Shown: in pieces, positions 24,552 through 33,082 of the stretch
How the letters are laid out: the number at the start of each line of letters is the position of its first letter
Numbering within the stretch: the stretch's first letter is position 1
NCBI RefSeq assembly: GCF_019038415.1
Contig: NZ_JAFKRG010000003.1
Location: 1 to 34,980, forward strand
From: Synechococcus sp. CCY 9618
GTDB taxonomy: Bacteria > Cyanobacteriota > Cyanobacteriia > PCC-6307 > Cyanobiaceae
DNA: 34,980 bases
Direction of reading: 5' to 3'
Made by a program: the position numbers and the translations under genes
The notes under the pieces: model-generated
What the model saw: the letters and a program-made list of their open reading frames with translations, nothing else
Database searches by the model: none
What the model was told of the DNA's origin: nothing

Positions 24552-25523
24552 TCAGCTCCTTACCGCTTCCGAGTCTTCGGGGCAGATCAGATCGGCAGCC
24601 TTGCGGGCATCGCTGAGCACCTGCAGCAGCACCCGGGGCGAGTCGCGCAGCAGGGCGATCCAGTGGCCCAGATAGGCGGCGTGGTTGGCCATGGCACTGC
24701 CGATCTCCAGGCGATCACCGACCAGCACCGCCCCCAGCTCGGCGACGAGCTCCTCGCGGGCATAGGCCATGCCGCCATCGCCTTCGACGCCCATGCCGCC
24801 GGAAAGATCGCGGGCCAGCCGGGAGCTGTGGCCACAGGAGTGGATCGCCTCATGGGCCCAGGTGGCATAGAGGGCCGCGGCTGAATGGAAGCCGGAGCGA
24901 TCGGGCAGCTGAATGCGATCGGGCACCGGCAGATAGCAGGCTCGATCTCCAGCGAAGTTGACGGGCACCCCCCAGTGGCTGAGGACAGCTTCTGCGGCTG
25001 CCAGCCGCTCGGGCTCCGGCCGCCGGCTCACCCCCTCGGCCTGCCGGCGTTTCTGGAGCAGCCCCTCCAGCGCCTGGCCTTCCAGATCGGCGGCATTGAA
25101 CACCGCCACCGGCCGGTAGCTCACCCAGCGGTGGCACGCCCCATCGGCCGGAGCCGCCTCGGCAAGCCGGCCTTCGCTCTGCTGATGCACCTGGGGCCGC
25201 AGCACATGCACGGCCCTGCTGCCCTTGCGGGGAAAGATCCCCAGCGCCTTGGCCTCGGCAAAGCCGCACCAGTAGGGCAGCGATGAACCCCGCAGGTGCA
25301 GGCCCAGGGTCAGCAGCACCGGATTGGCACCGCGGTAGCGGCGGCCGGAGAGCAGGTTCACGTGGTGACCGCCAGCGGCGGCCTCCCACTCCCGCCGCCA
25401 GGGGGTGGTGCCCGCCTCCAGCAGGGTGATCAGGGAGGCCACCAGCTTTTCCTCGGGGGAGGTCTTGGTGCCGGGTGTGTCTTTGGGCGTGGAGGTGGAC
25501 AAGGATGGGGAAGGAACAGCCAC
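24552..25523 (-). CDS. ArdC-like antirestriction / zincin-like protein
   Basis: This 323-residue protein has an N-terminal ArdC ssDNA-binding-like domain (residues about 22-145: KLVASLITLLEAGTTPWRREW, RRYRGANPVLL and the GSRAVHVLRP strand). The C-terminal part is a zincin-like metallopeptidase domain with HEAIH (224-228) and a downstream EELVAELGA Glu (257/258) as the third ligand. ArdC proteins of plasmids and integrative elements protect incoming DNA from restriction. Here it stands between two toxin-antitoxin pairs with no conjugation genes in the window, suggesting a remnant or a fragmented mobile region. The start is a GTG at 25523 and no ATG is available close by. Confidence 0.88.
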   Translation of the reverse strand: MAVPSPSLSTSTPKDTPGTKTSPEEKLVASLITLLEAGTTPWRREWEAAAGGHHVNLLSGRRYRGANPVLLTLGLHLRGSSLPYWCGFAEAKALGIFPRKGSRAVHVLRPQVHQQSEGRLAEAAPADGACHRWVSYRPVAVFNAADLEGQALEGLLQKRRQAEGVSRRPEPERLAAAEAVLSHWGVPVNFAGDRACYLPVPDRIQLPDRSGFHSAAALYATWAHEAIHSCGHSSRLARDLSGGMGVEGDGGMAYAREELVAELGAVLVGDRLEIGSAMANHAAYLGHWIALLRDSPRVLLQVLSDARKAADLICPEDSEAVRS

Positions 25524-25768
25524 GGTTGGCAGGCGCGCAGGACAGCAAGCGCAAGCGCGACCAGTGGCAAGGGCCAGGCGCAGCGCTCACTGAAACCAAT
25601 GCCCCCAGGCGTCCCGTCTCCTGCGGTTGGTCGGCTTGCAGCGCCCTTGCGCTGCCGCGCACGCTGAGGACTTCTGCGCGCGCTTTCTCAGGTTTCCAGG
25701 CGTCTTAACTGCGCACGGGTTGCTCACATCAGATCAGCTGAACTGGCACCTGGATAGGGCCAGCCGAT
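25524..25768. other. Longest gene-free spacer, with a perfect hairpin
   Basis: These 245 bases lie between the ArdC-like gene and yoeB. At 25638-25655 there is a perfect 7-bp stem with a 4-nt loop, GCAGCGC-CCTT-GCGCTGC, with no T-tract after it. The right part (25700-25768) is A/T-richer. The promoter of the ArdC-like gene should lie in this spacer. No small ORF or RNA gene is recognised. Confidence 0.4.
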
Positions 25769-26035
25769 TCAACGCCCGTCGTGATACCGGCAAGCCAGGA
25801 TCACCAGCAGCGGCCCGTCAACCCGATAAACCAGCCGGTGGGTGTCGTCGATGCGGCTTGACCAGCAGCCGGAGAGGTTCTCCCGCAGCGGTTCGGGTTT
25901 GCCGATGCCGCTGAACGGATCCCGCAGACAGGCCTGGATCAGCTGGTTGATGCGCCGGAGCTGTTTGCGGTCCTGGCCTTGCCAATACACGTAGTCCTCC
26001 CAGGCGGCGGGCGCCCAGGCGAGCCGCTCAGGCAT
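25769..26035 (-). CDS. yoeB: YoeB-type toxin
   Basis: This 88-residue Txe/YoeB mRNA interferase cuts translated mRNA at the ribosome. The family signature is complete: AWEDYVYWQGQDRKQLRRIN, LRDPFSGIGKPEPL, LSGCWSSRIDDTHRLVYRV and the C-terminal CRYHDGR with the catalytic His/Tyr pair region. Length is normal (E. coli YoeB has 84). The ATG at 26035 lies 8 nt upstream of the end of the antitoxin gene. The toxin appears intact although its cognate antitoxin is unusually short. Confidence 0.95.
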   Translation of the reverse strand: MPERLAWAPAAWEDYVYWQGQDRKQLRRINQLIQACLRDPFSGIGKPEPLRENLSGCWSSRIDDTHRLVYRVDGPLLVILACRYHDGR

Positions 26036-26183
26036 CGGGATCGATCAGCCCATGCTCCAGCGACATCACCACGGCGCTCTGGCCGTGGCGGCGGGTGATC
26101 ACCGTCACATCGGCATCGGCCGTGACCCGGTCGAGCACCGCCTTGAAGCTCTCCCGGACTTCGGAAAAGCTGAGCACCTGCAT
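26028..26183 (-). CDS. yefM: Short YefM-type antitoxin (51 aa, C-terminal domain missing)
   Basis: The ATG at 26183 opens a 51-residue frame that starts MQVLSFSEVRESFKAVLDRV and continues TVITRRHGQSAVVMSLE. This is the N-terminal dimerisation/DNA-binding part of YefM (Phd/YefM family). After Glu43 it passes directly to HGLIDPDA and stops. A normal YefM has about 80-90 residues, and the missing segment is the C-terminal toxin-neutralising region. The frame overlaps yoeB by 8 nt, as expected of the pair. It was found by reading the reverse strand upstream of yoeB. Either an in-frame internal deletion has occurred or neutralisation works differently here. On the reverse strand TGTACC lies in the 39-nt spacer upstream, resembling the TGTACA core of known yefM operators. 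Confidence 0.8.
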   Translation of the reverse strand: MQVLSFSEVRESFKAVLDRVTADADVTVITRRHGQSAVVMSLEHGLIDPDA

Positions 26184-26222
26184 CGCCGTTGTCCAGGAAG
26201 TGGTACAGAGTTCAGCGCCCCC

Positions 26223-27110
26223 TCACAAGCCCGCCCCGCAGTGCTTGCAGTGGCGCGCATCCGGATCGTGCCCCTCCCTCTGGCAGCTCCCGCACACCAC
26301 GGCGGGCTTCAGGAGACCCTCCCGCTGGCGGGCGCTGGCCTGGCCGATCTCGGCGGTGATGATGCCGGTGGGCACGGCGATGATGCTGTAGCCCAGCAGC
26401 ATCACCACCGAGGCCAGGAATCGGCCCAGGGGCGTCACCGGCGCCACGTCGCCGTAGCCCACGGTGGTGATCGTCACGATCGCCCAGTAGATACCCACCG
26501 GGATGCTGTTGAAGCCCTGCTCGGGACCCTCGATCACGTACATCACCGAGCCGATCACCGTCACCAGGGTGATCATCGCCAGCAGGAACACCGACATCTT
26601 GCGCCGGCCGGCCACGATCGCGTCCCAGAGCAGGTTCGATTCCTGCAGGTATTCGCCCAGCTTCAGCACCCTGAACACCCGCATCACCCGCAGCATCCGC
26701 ACCACCAGGAACACGTGGGCGCCGCTCACCAGCAGCCCCAGGAAGCTGGGCACGATCGAGAGCAGATCCACCACTCCGAAGAAGCTGCGGGCATAGCGCA
26801 GCGGTGATCCCACGCACAGCAGCCGCAGCAGGTATTCGAGCGTGAACAGCAGGGTGAAGAACCACTCGAGCACGTCGAACGGGCGGTCGTAGCGCACCCG
26901 CAGCACCGGGTCGCTCTCGACCACCACCGCCACCACGCTCACCACGATCGCCACCAGCAGCACCACGTCGAAGCTCTTGCCGGCGGGGGTGTCGGTCTCG
27001 AAGATCGTGCGGAACAGCCACACCTTTCCGTAAACGCGGCGGATCCCCAGGGCCACCAGCAGCAGGCCACCGAGGATCACCGGAATCAGCAGGGCGGGGG
27101 GCATCAGCAT
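26223..27110 (-). CDS. Voltage-gated K+ channel with C-terminal zinc ribbon
   Basis: This 295-residue six-helix channel of the ion-transport family has an S4 segment with Arg at every third position (RMLRVMRVFRVLKL), a pore with the K+ filter TTVGYGD and an S6 helix (VVMLLGYSIIAVPTGIITAEI). After S6 there is no RCK or cyclic-nucleotide domain. Instead a short linker leads to CGSC-N14-CKHC, a zinc-ribbon-like knuckle at the very C-terminus. The start is the ATG at 27110 or 27104; both overlap the livF stop, so it is co-translated with the transporter. A K+ channel tied to an amino-acid importer may balance charge during uptake (inference). Confidence 0.9.
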   Translation of the reverse strand: MLMPPALLIPVILGGLLLVALGIRRVYGKVWLFRTIFETDTPAGKSFDVVLLVAIVVSVVAVVVESDPVLRVRYDRPFDVLEWFFTLLFTLEYLLRLLCVGSPLRYARSFFGVVDLLSIVPSFLGLLVSGAHVFLVVRMLRVMRVFRVLKLGEYLQESNLLWDAIVAGRRKMSVFLLAMITLVTVIGSVMYVIEGPEQGFNSIPVGIYWAIVTITTVGYGDVAPVTPLGRFLASVVMLLGYSIIAVPTGIITAEIGQASARQREGLLKPAVVCGSCQREGHDPDARHCKHCGAGL

Positions 27111-27826
27111 GTCTCTCCCAGGTAGGTGGCCCGCAGGCCTGCGTCGGCCAGCAGCGCTCCAGCGCGGCCCGCCATCGCCATGCTGCCGCCCTCGAGCACC
27201 AGGCCGCGGTCGGCGATCTCCAAAGCGGCGGTGGCGTTCTGCTCCACCAGCAGCATCGTCAGCCCCTCCTTGTGCAGGGCCGCCAGGGCGGCCATCACCT
27301 CGGCCACCAGCTTCGGGGCCAGGCCCAGGCTGGGTTCATCCAGCAGCAGCAGGGTGGGCCGGCCCATCAGGGCCCTGGCGATGGCCAGCATCTGCTGCTC
27401 CCCCCCCGAGAGGTTGCCCGCCAGCTGCTGGCGCCGGTCGGCCAGGCGGGGGAACAGGGCGTAGCAGCGCTCCAGGTCGGCGGCGATGGCGGCCCTGCCG
27501 CGCCGCAGCCAGGCGCCCAGCTCCAGGTTGGTGGCCACGCTCTGGCGGGCCAGCACCCGCCGGCCCTCCGGGCAGTGGCCGATGCCCAGCCGCACGGTGC
27601 GGTGGGTGGCCAGCTCCGCCAGGTCTTTGCCGCGCCAGAGCACCTGGCCGGCCGCCGCCTGCACCAGCCGGGAGATGGCCCGCAGGGTGGTGCTCTTGCC
27701 GGCGCCGTTGGCCCCCAGCAGGGCCACCAGCTCCCCTTGCTGCACCTGCAGATCGATGCCCCGCAGGGCGGTGAGGGCGCCGTAGCGCACCGTCAGCCGG
27801 CGCAGCTCCAGCAGCGGCACGCTCAC
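27104..27826 (-). CDS. livF: Branched-chain/neutral amino-acid ABC transporter ATPase LivF-like
   Basis: This 240-residue ATPase has Walker A GANGAGKS, the signature LSGGEQQMLAIARAL, Walker B LLLLDEPSLGLAP and a switch His replaced by the family's EQN (LLVEQNA). It matches LivF/NatE of high-affinity amino-acid importers. The GTG start overlaps the livG stop (GTGA). It is the last transporter gene; the channel gene follows with overlap. Confidence 0.95.
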   Translation of the reverse strand: MSVPLLELRRLTVRYGALTALRGIDLQVQQGELVALLGANGAGKSTTLRAISRLVQAAAGQVLWRGKDLAELATHRTVRLGIGHCPEGRRVLARQSVATNLELGAWLRRGRAAIAADLERCYALFPRLADRRQQLAGNLSGGEQQMLAIARALMGRPTLLLLDEPSLGLAPKLVAEVMAALAALHKEGLTMLLVEQNATAALEIADRGLVLEGGSMAMAGRAGALLADAGLRATYLGETC

Positions 27827-28587
27827 GGCTGCCCCCCCAGGTAGGCCTCGATCACCCGCGGGTCGCGCCGCACCTCCGCCGGGCTGCCCAGGGCGATCCG
27901 TTCGCCGAAATTGAGCACCGCCAGCCGGCCGCAGAGCTGCATCATCAGCGGCACGTGGTGCTCGATGATCAGCACGCTCAGGGCGAAGTGGTCGCGGATC
28001 CGGCCGATCAGCAGCCGCAGCTCCTCCTTCTCGGCCGGGTTCATGCCGGCGGCGGGTTCATCCAGCAGCAGCAGTTGGGGGGCCGTGGCCAGGGCCCGGG
28101 CGATCTCCAGCCGCCGCCGGTCGCCGTAGGCCAGCTCCCCGGCCCGCTGATCGGCCAGGGGGGCCAGCTCCAGCCGCTCCAGCAGCTCCAGCGCCTGCTC
28201 CTTCAGCCGCCCCTGGCGCCGCCGGAAGCTGCCGCTGCCCAGCAGGGCCCCCGGCAGCGGCGCCCCGGCGGCGTGATGCAGCCCCACCAGCACGTTCTCG
28301 AGCGCCGTGAGGCTCTCGAACAGGCGCAGGTTCTGGAAGGTCCGGGCGATGCCGAGCCGGTTGATGGCCGCCGGCCCCATGCCCTGCATCGGCCGGCCCC
28401 GCCAGAGGCAGCGGCCGCCGCTGGGGCGGGTGAGGCCGGAGATCACGTTGAACAGGGTGGTCTTGCCGGCGCCGTTGGGGCCGATCAGGCCGAAGATCTC
28501 CCCCTCCCGCACCTCCAGGCTCACCCCGGCCAGGGCCTGCAGGCCGCCGAAGCGGCAGCTGACTCCCTCCACCTGCAGCAGGCTCAT
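27823..28587 (-). CDS. livG: Amino-acid ABC transporter ATPase LivG-like
   Basis: This 254-residue ATPase has Walker A GPNGAGKT, the family's variant signature LAYGDRRRLEIARAL, Walker B LLLLDEPAAGMNP and the EHH switch in VLIIEHHVPLMM. It pairs with LivF on the cytoplasmic face. The ATG at 28587 overlaps the livM stop (ATGA). The frame stays open far upstream across livM, but that part has no transporter similarity, so a fusion is not supported. Confidence 0.95.
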   Translation of the reverse strand: MSLLQVEGVSCRFGGLQALAGVSLEVREGEIFGLIGPNGAGKTTLFNVISGLTRPSGGRCLWRGRPMQGMGPAAINRLGIARTFQNLRLFESLTALENVLVGLHHAAGAPLPGALLGSGSFRRRQGRLKEQALELLERLELAPLADQRAGELAYGDRRRLEIARALATAPQLLLLDEPAAGMNPAEKEELRLLIGRIRDHFALSVLIIEHHVPLMMQLCGRLAVLNFGERIALGSPAEVRRDPRVIEAYLGGQP

Positions 28588-29492
28588 GGGGCCAGGGGCG
28601 CGCCGCGGCGCCGGGGCAGCAGGGCGGCCAGGGTCTGCAATCGCTGCAGCCGCTCCGCCGTCACCAGCCCCTGGGGAAAGAACAGCGGCCCCAGCAGGAT
28701 CACGGCGCCGAACAGGATCAGACGCAGGTCGCCCACCGGCCGTAGCAGCTCCGGCAGGGCGGTGAGCAGCAGGCCCCCCAGCACCGGCCCGGGCCAGAGC
28801 CTTGAGCCGCCGAACACCACGAAGGCCAGGGTGGTGATGCTGGCGTCGAAGCTGCCGGCCCGGGCGTTCCAGGAATTGAAGAAGTGGGCCGCCACCGCGC
28901 CGGTGACCCCGGCCAGCAGGGCGCTGGCCACGAAGGCGATCAGCTTGGTGTGCGGCGTGTCGATGCCCACGCAGGCGGCCGCCAGTTCGTCGTCGCGGAT
29001 GGCGGCCATGGCCCGGCCCAGCCGCAGCGCCTCCAGCCGCTGGCACAGCCAGCAGGCCAGGGCCAGCAGCGCCAGGGTGAAGGCCACATAGCCCTCCGGC
29101 TGCGCGAAGGGCTGGGGGATGCCGAAGATGCCCATGGCCCCGCCGGTGAAGGGCAGGTTGAGGTTGATCACCCGCAGGATCTCCACCAGGGCGATGGTGG
29201 CGATGGCCAGGTAGATGCCCCGCAGCCGCAGCACCGGCCCGCCGATCGCCAGGGCGATCAGCCCCGCCAGGGCCCCCGCCAGCACCATCTCCACCAGCAG
29301 GGCCGGCAGCGGCGAGGTGGCGCCGGTGCCAGCGAAGGCGGGAACGCCGGTGGAGAGCAGGGCGGCCACGTAGCCCCCCACCGCATAGAAGCCCGGCGTC
29401 GCCAGCGACAGCTGGCCGCAGCGCAGCGGCAGGTACACCGACAGGGCCAGCAGGGCCCCCAGCAGCATCTGTTCCAGCAGGCCGGCGTCCAT
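28584..29492 (-). CDS. livM: Amino-acid ABC transporter permease LivM-like
   Basis: This 302-residue permease has about eight to nine transmembrane helices. It starts at the ATG 29492 (MDAGLLEQMLLGALLALSVY). The LivM motif GIYLAIATIALVEILRVI and the cytoplasmic coupling loop AAIRDDELAAACVGID are clear. It ends in a basic tail (LLPRRRGAPLAP). It begins 5 nt after the livH stop. The upstream in-frame extension is antisense-like low-complexity sequence. Confidence 0.93.
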   Translation of the reverse strand: MDAGLLEQMLLGALLALSVYLPLRCGQLSLATPGFYAVGGYVAALLSTGVPAFAGTGATSPLPALLVEMVLAGALAGLIALAIGGPVLRLRGIYLAIATIALVEILRVINLNLPFTGGAMGIFGIPQPFAQPEGYVAFTLALLALACWLCQRLEALRLGRAMAAIRDDELAAACVGIDTPHTKLIAFVASALLAGVTGAVAAHFFNSWNARAGSFDASITTLAFVVFGGSRLWPGPVLGGLLLTALPELLRPVGDLRLILFGAVILLGPLFFPQGLVTAERLQRLQTLAALLPRRRGAPLAP

Positions 29493-29497
29493 GGCCC

Positions 29498-30427
29498 TCA
29501 CACCTTGGTGGGCAGGGGCCGGCCCAGCAGCCCCCGGGGCCGCACCAGCAGCACCAGGAACAGGAAGCCGTAGCCCACCGCATCCTTCCAGCCCGAGGCC
29601 TCGGCCGGCACGCAGGCCTCGGCCAGGCCCACGATCAGCCCGCCCAGCACCGCCCCCGGCACGCTGCCCAGCCCGCCCAGCACCAGCACCGCCAGGCCCT
29701 TGAGGCCGTAGCCGATGCCGAAGTAGGGCCCGGCGATGCTGACGCTCAGCCCCACCAGGCCCCCCGCCACCCCGGCCAGGAAGCCGCTGAGGCCGAAGGC
29801 CAGGCGCACCATCGCCGTGCTGTCGATGCCGAGCAGCTGGGCGGTTTCGGCGTCCTCCGCCACCGCCTGCAGCCCCCTGCCGTTGCGGCTGCCCTCCAGC
29901 CACAGGCTGAGCACGGCCAGCAGCAGCAGGGAGATCGCCAGCAGCAGGGCCTGCACCGTGCGCACCCGGGCCCCCAGCAACGGGAAGGAGGCCGGCAGGC
30001 CGCCCAGGGCGCCGGTGGGGATGGCGTAGCTCTCCGCCCCCACCAGCAGCTGGATCAGGTTCACCAGGATCACCCCGGCCCCCAGGCTGGTGATCAGGGC
30101 CAGCAAGGGATCGGCCCGGCGCCGGCGCAGGGGCCGGAAGGCCACCCGCTCCACCAGCAGGGCCACCAGGGCCGCCCCCAGCCCCGCCAGCGGCAGGGCG
30201 CCCCAGAAGGGCAGGGCGAAGGGCAGCGCAAAGCCGGCCAGCAGGCCGTTGGCCCCCACCGCCCCGCCGATCAGCAGGTAGGTGAAGTAGGCCCCCAGGG
30301 TGAACACGGCCCCGTGGGCGAAGTTGATCACCCCCAGCACCGAGAACACCAGCGTGTAGCCGAGGGCGAACAGGCCGTAGACCGCCCCCACCGACAGACC
30401 GTTCACCAGGATCTGGATCAGGTCCAC
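29498..30427 (-). CDS. livH: Amino-acid ABC transporter permease LivH-like
   Basis: This 309-residue permease has about eight helices. The LivH start MDLIQILVNGLSVGAVYGLF, GVINFAHGAVFTLGAY and the coupling loop VAEDAETAQLLGID are present. The start is a GTG at 30427, 7 nt after the livK stop. With LivM it forms the transmembrane channel of the importer. Confidence 0.94.
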   Translation of the reverse strand: MDLIQILVNGLSVGAVYGLFALGYTLVFSVLGVINFAHGAVFTLGAYFTYLLIGGAVGANGLLAGFALPFALPFWGALPLAGLGAALVALLVERVAFRPLRRRRADPLLALITSLGAGVILVNLIQLLVGAESYAIPTGALGGLPASFPLLGARVRTVQALLLAISLLLLAVLSLWLEGSRNGRGLQAVAEDAETAQLLGIDSTAMVRLAFGLSGFLAGVAGGLVGLSVSIAGPYFGIGYGLKGLAVLVLGGLGSVPGAVLGGLIVGLAEACVPAEASGWKDAVGYGFLFLVLLVRPRGLLGRPLPTKV

Positions 30428-30434
30428 CCGGCTC

Positions 30435-31634
30435 TTACTTCAGCAGGGCGAAGCGCCCACTGCGCCCGCCCGGATCCATCCGCACCCGGGCCACGTAGAA
30501 CTGGCTCTGGATCACCTCCCCCTCCGGCGTGAAGCGGATCTCCCCCAGGGGGGTGGCGTAGCTGCCGGACAGGATCTCGGCCATCAGCGCCTTTCTGGCC
30601 TCCACCAGGTTGGCGCCGGCCAGGGGCAGGCGCTTGTCGAGGCGCACCAGGGCCTCGGCGACCACCTGCAGGGCCGTGTAGGCCTGGGCGGTGAGCTGGG
30701 GCGGGGTAGCGCCGCCCTTGGCCGCCCGGAAGGCCTTGAGGAAGGCGTTGTTGGCCGGCGTGTCCAGCTCGGGGCTGTAGGCCTGGCCGATCAGCACCCC
30801 GTCGCAGTACTTCTGGCAGATCGGATAGATGTTGGGCGTGTTCATGCCGTTGCCGGCCACGATCAGGCCCCTGTAGCCCAGCTCCCTCAGCTGGCGGATC
30901 AGGTTGCCGCCGTCCACCGCCTGCAGCGACAGCACGATCAGATCGGGTTGTTCCCGCAGGGCGGCGCTGATCTGGTTCTGGAAGTCCTGGTCGTTGAGCT
31001 GGGTGCGCTGCACCGTCACCGGATCCAGACCCCTGCCCTTGAGGGTCTGCTGGAAGATCGTCGTTTCGGCGGTGCTGTAGGCGTCGTCCTGGGCGTAGAA
31101 CACCGCCGCCCGCTTCAGCCCTGGCTGGAGCTTGAGGGCCGCCTCGATCGCCAGGGGGGCGATCACCGAGCTCTGGGCCGACACCCGGCTGATGAAGGAG
31201 CCGATCTCCGGGATGCCGGTGGCCGTGTTGGAGGGGGCCACCACCGGCACGCCGCGGCGCTGGGCGATCGGGTCGGCGGAGAAGGCCTGCTGGGAGAGGG
31301 TGGGGCCGATCAGGGCCAGCATGCCGTTGTTGATCTGCAGGGTGAAGGCGGCGTTGGCCCCCGGTTCGTCGCTGCCGCTGTCCTCCAGCGCCAGCTTCAG
31401 GGGCCGGCCGTTGATGCCGCCCACCCCGTTGCGTTGCTTCAGGGCCAGCTCCAGGCCGATCTTCTGGTCCTGCCCGTACACATTGGCGTTGCCGGTGAGG
31501 GCCAGCACGGCCCCCACCGGCACACCGCCGGCCAGGTTGATCGGCTGCTTGCCGCCGTCGCCGCCGCAGCCCGCCAGCAGCAGGGCCAGGGCCAGCAGCC
31601 CGGTGCCGGCCCGATGGAGTCGGCCGGGGATCAC
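30435..31634 (-). CDS. livK: Amino-acid-binding lipoprotein LivK/NatB-like
   Basis: This 399-residue periplasmic binding protein is a type I fold of two lobes. The lipoprotein signal ends LLLAGC, with lipidated Cys23. The first lobe begins [18 protein letters not shown] and has [13 protein letters not shown], then [16 protein letters not shown] and the hinge-side [13 protein letters not shown], typical of the branched-chain/neutral amino-acid group. The ligand cannot be read exactly. The GTG start overlaps the hemL stop by 4 nt, so the transporter follows hemL directly. Confidence 0.93.
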   Translation of the reverse strand: MIPGRLHRAGTGLLALALLLAGCGGDGGKQPINLAGGVPVGAVLALTGNANVYGQDQKIGLELALKQRNGVGGINGRPLKLALEDSGSDEPGANAAFTLQINNGMLALIGPTLSQQAFSADPIAQRRGVPVVAPSNTATGIPEIGSFISRVSAQSSVIAPLAIEAALKLQPGLKRAAVFYAQDDAYSTAETTIFQQTLKGRGLDPVTVQRTQLNDQDFQNQISAALREQPDLIVLSLQAVDGGNLIRQLRELGYRGLIVAGNGMNTPNIYPICQKYCDGVLIGQAYSPELDTPANNAFLKAFRAAKGGATPPQLTAQAYTALQVVAEALVRLDKRLPLAGANLVEARKALMAEILSGSYATPLGEIRFTPEGEVIQSQFYVARVRMDPGGRSGRFALLK

Positions 31635-32959
31635 GCCAGCGAGAGGAACACGTCGCGGAAGGCGGCGATGGTGGCGTCGATGTCGGCGTCGCTGTGGGCC
31701 AGGGAGGTGAAGCCGGCCTCGAAGGCGCTCGGGGCCAGGTAGACGCCGCGCTGCAGCATGGCCCGGTGCAATTTGCCGAAGCGGGCCGTGTCGGTGGCCT
31801 TGGCCTGCTCGAAGTTGTGCACCGGCCCTTCGCAGAGGAAGAAGCCGAACATGGCGCTGATGCTGCCGCCGCAGCAGGGGATGCCGGCTTCGGCGGCGGC
31901 GGCGAGGATGCCGTCGCTGAGACGGCGGGTGATCGTTTCGAGCCGCTCGTAGCTGCCGGGCTGCTTGAGCAGCTGCAGCGTCTTGATGCCGGCCGTCATG
32001 GCCAGGGGGTTGCCGCTCAGGGTGCCGGCCTGATAGACGGGCCCGGCCGGGGCCACCATGCCCATGATGTCGGCCCGGCCGCCGTAGGCCCCCACCGGCA
32101 GGCCGCCGCCGATCACCTTGCCCATGGTGGTGAGATCCGGGGTGACCCCGAAACGGGCCTGGGCGCCGCCGTAGCTGATGCGGAAGCCGGTCATCACCTC
32201 GTCGAACACCAGCAGGGCGCCGTTCTCCTTGGTGAGTTCCCGCAGGCCCTCCAGGAAGCCGGGCTCGGGGGTGATGAAGCCGGCGTTGCCCACCACCGGC
32301 TCCAGGATCACGCCGGCGATCTCGCCGGAGTTGTCGGCGAACAGCTTCTTGACCGACTCCAGGCAGTTGTAGGGGGCGGTGAGGGTGTTGGCGGTGGTGG
32401 AGCGGGGCACGCCCGGGGAATCGGGCAGGCCCAGGGTGGCCACCCCGGAACCGGCCTTGACCAGGAACATGTCGGCGTGGCCGTGGTAACAGCCCTCGAA
32501 CTTGATCAGCTTCTCCCGGCCGGTGAAGGCCCGCATCAGCCGCAGCACGGCCATGCAGGCCTCGGTGCCGGAGTTGACGAAGCGCACCATCTCCACCGAG
32601 GGCACCGCCTCGATCACCAGCTCCGCCAGGGTGTTCTCCAGCAGGCAGGGGGCGCCGAAGCTGGTGCCCTTCTCCAGGGCCTCATGCAGAGCGGCGATCA
32701 CCTCGGGGTGGCTGTGGCCGCAGATGGCGGGCCCCCAGCTGCCCACGTAGTCGATGTAGCGGTTGCCGTCCACGTCCCAGGCGTAGGCCCCCTTGACCCG
32801 GTCGAAGACGATCGGCTGGCCGCCCACCGATTTGAACGCCCGCACCGGTGAACTGACGCCTCCCGGCATCAGTTTCTGGGCGGCGGCGAAGATCTCCTCG
32901 GAGCGGGTGGTGAGGAGAGCAGGGGCCGAGACGGGCGCTGAAGGGGTGGCCGAACTCAA
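31631..32959 (-). CDS. hemL: Glutamate-1-semialdehyde 2,1-aminomutase
   Basis: This enzyme makes 5-aminolevulinate, the first dedicated precursor of heme, chlorophyll and bilins in the C5 pathway. About 442 residues are encoded. The N-terminus of the domain [20 protein letters not shown], the PLP-contact Asp253 ([10 protein letters not shown]), the Schiff-base Lys281 ([14 protein letters not shown]) and the substrate-side [13 protein letters not shown] are all present. No ATG exists before the conserved domain. The first usable start is TTG at 32959 (MSSATPSAP after initiation) without an obvious Shine-Dalgarno. A longer open frame upstream is antisense to glcD and is rejected. Its stop overlaps livK. 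Confidence 0.96.
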   Translation of the reverse strand: MSSATPSAPVSAPALLTTRSEEIFAAAQKLMPGGVSSPVRAFKSVGGQPIVFDRVKGAYAWDVDGNRYIDYVGSWGPAICGHSHPEVIAALHEALEKGTSFGAPCLLENTLAELVIEAVPSVEMVRFVNSGTEACMAVLRLMRAFTGREKLIKFEGCYHGHADMFLVKAGSGVATLGLPDSPGVPRSTTANTLTAPYNCLESVKKLFADNSGEIAGVILEPVVGNAGFITPEPGFLEGLRELTKENGALLVFDEVMTGFRISYGGAQARFGVTPDLTTMGKVIGGGLPVGAYGGRADIMGMVAPAGPVYQAGTLSGNPLAMTAGIKTLQLLKQPGSYERLETITRRLSDGILAAAAEAGIPCCGGSISAMFGFFLCEGPVHNFEQAKATDTARFGKLHRAMLQRGVYLAPSAFEAGFTSLAHSDADIDATIAAFRDVFLSLA

Positions 32960-33082
32960 GGCGGGTTCCGCAGTTGGTGGAAGGATTCGTCTCCCATCCT
33001 TACCCAGAAGAGTCCCACGGTGCTTCGGCTCGGTAGGTTCGGAAGCAATGCCACCCCTTTTCCGGCCCGCCGGCCCGCCTCC
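32960..33082. promoter_or_regulatory. Divergent promoter region hemL / glcD
   Basis: About 123 bases separate the two probable starts, with an A/T-richer core around 32985-33020. Both hemL and glcD must be driven from here. I could not fix -10/-35 elements with confidence. Confidence 0.4.

Noticed and set aside
28588-29583. Possible in-frame fusion extending LivG upstream
   Set aside because: The added residues come from the wrong frame of livM and have no permease motifs; livM is intact in its own frame.
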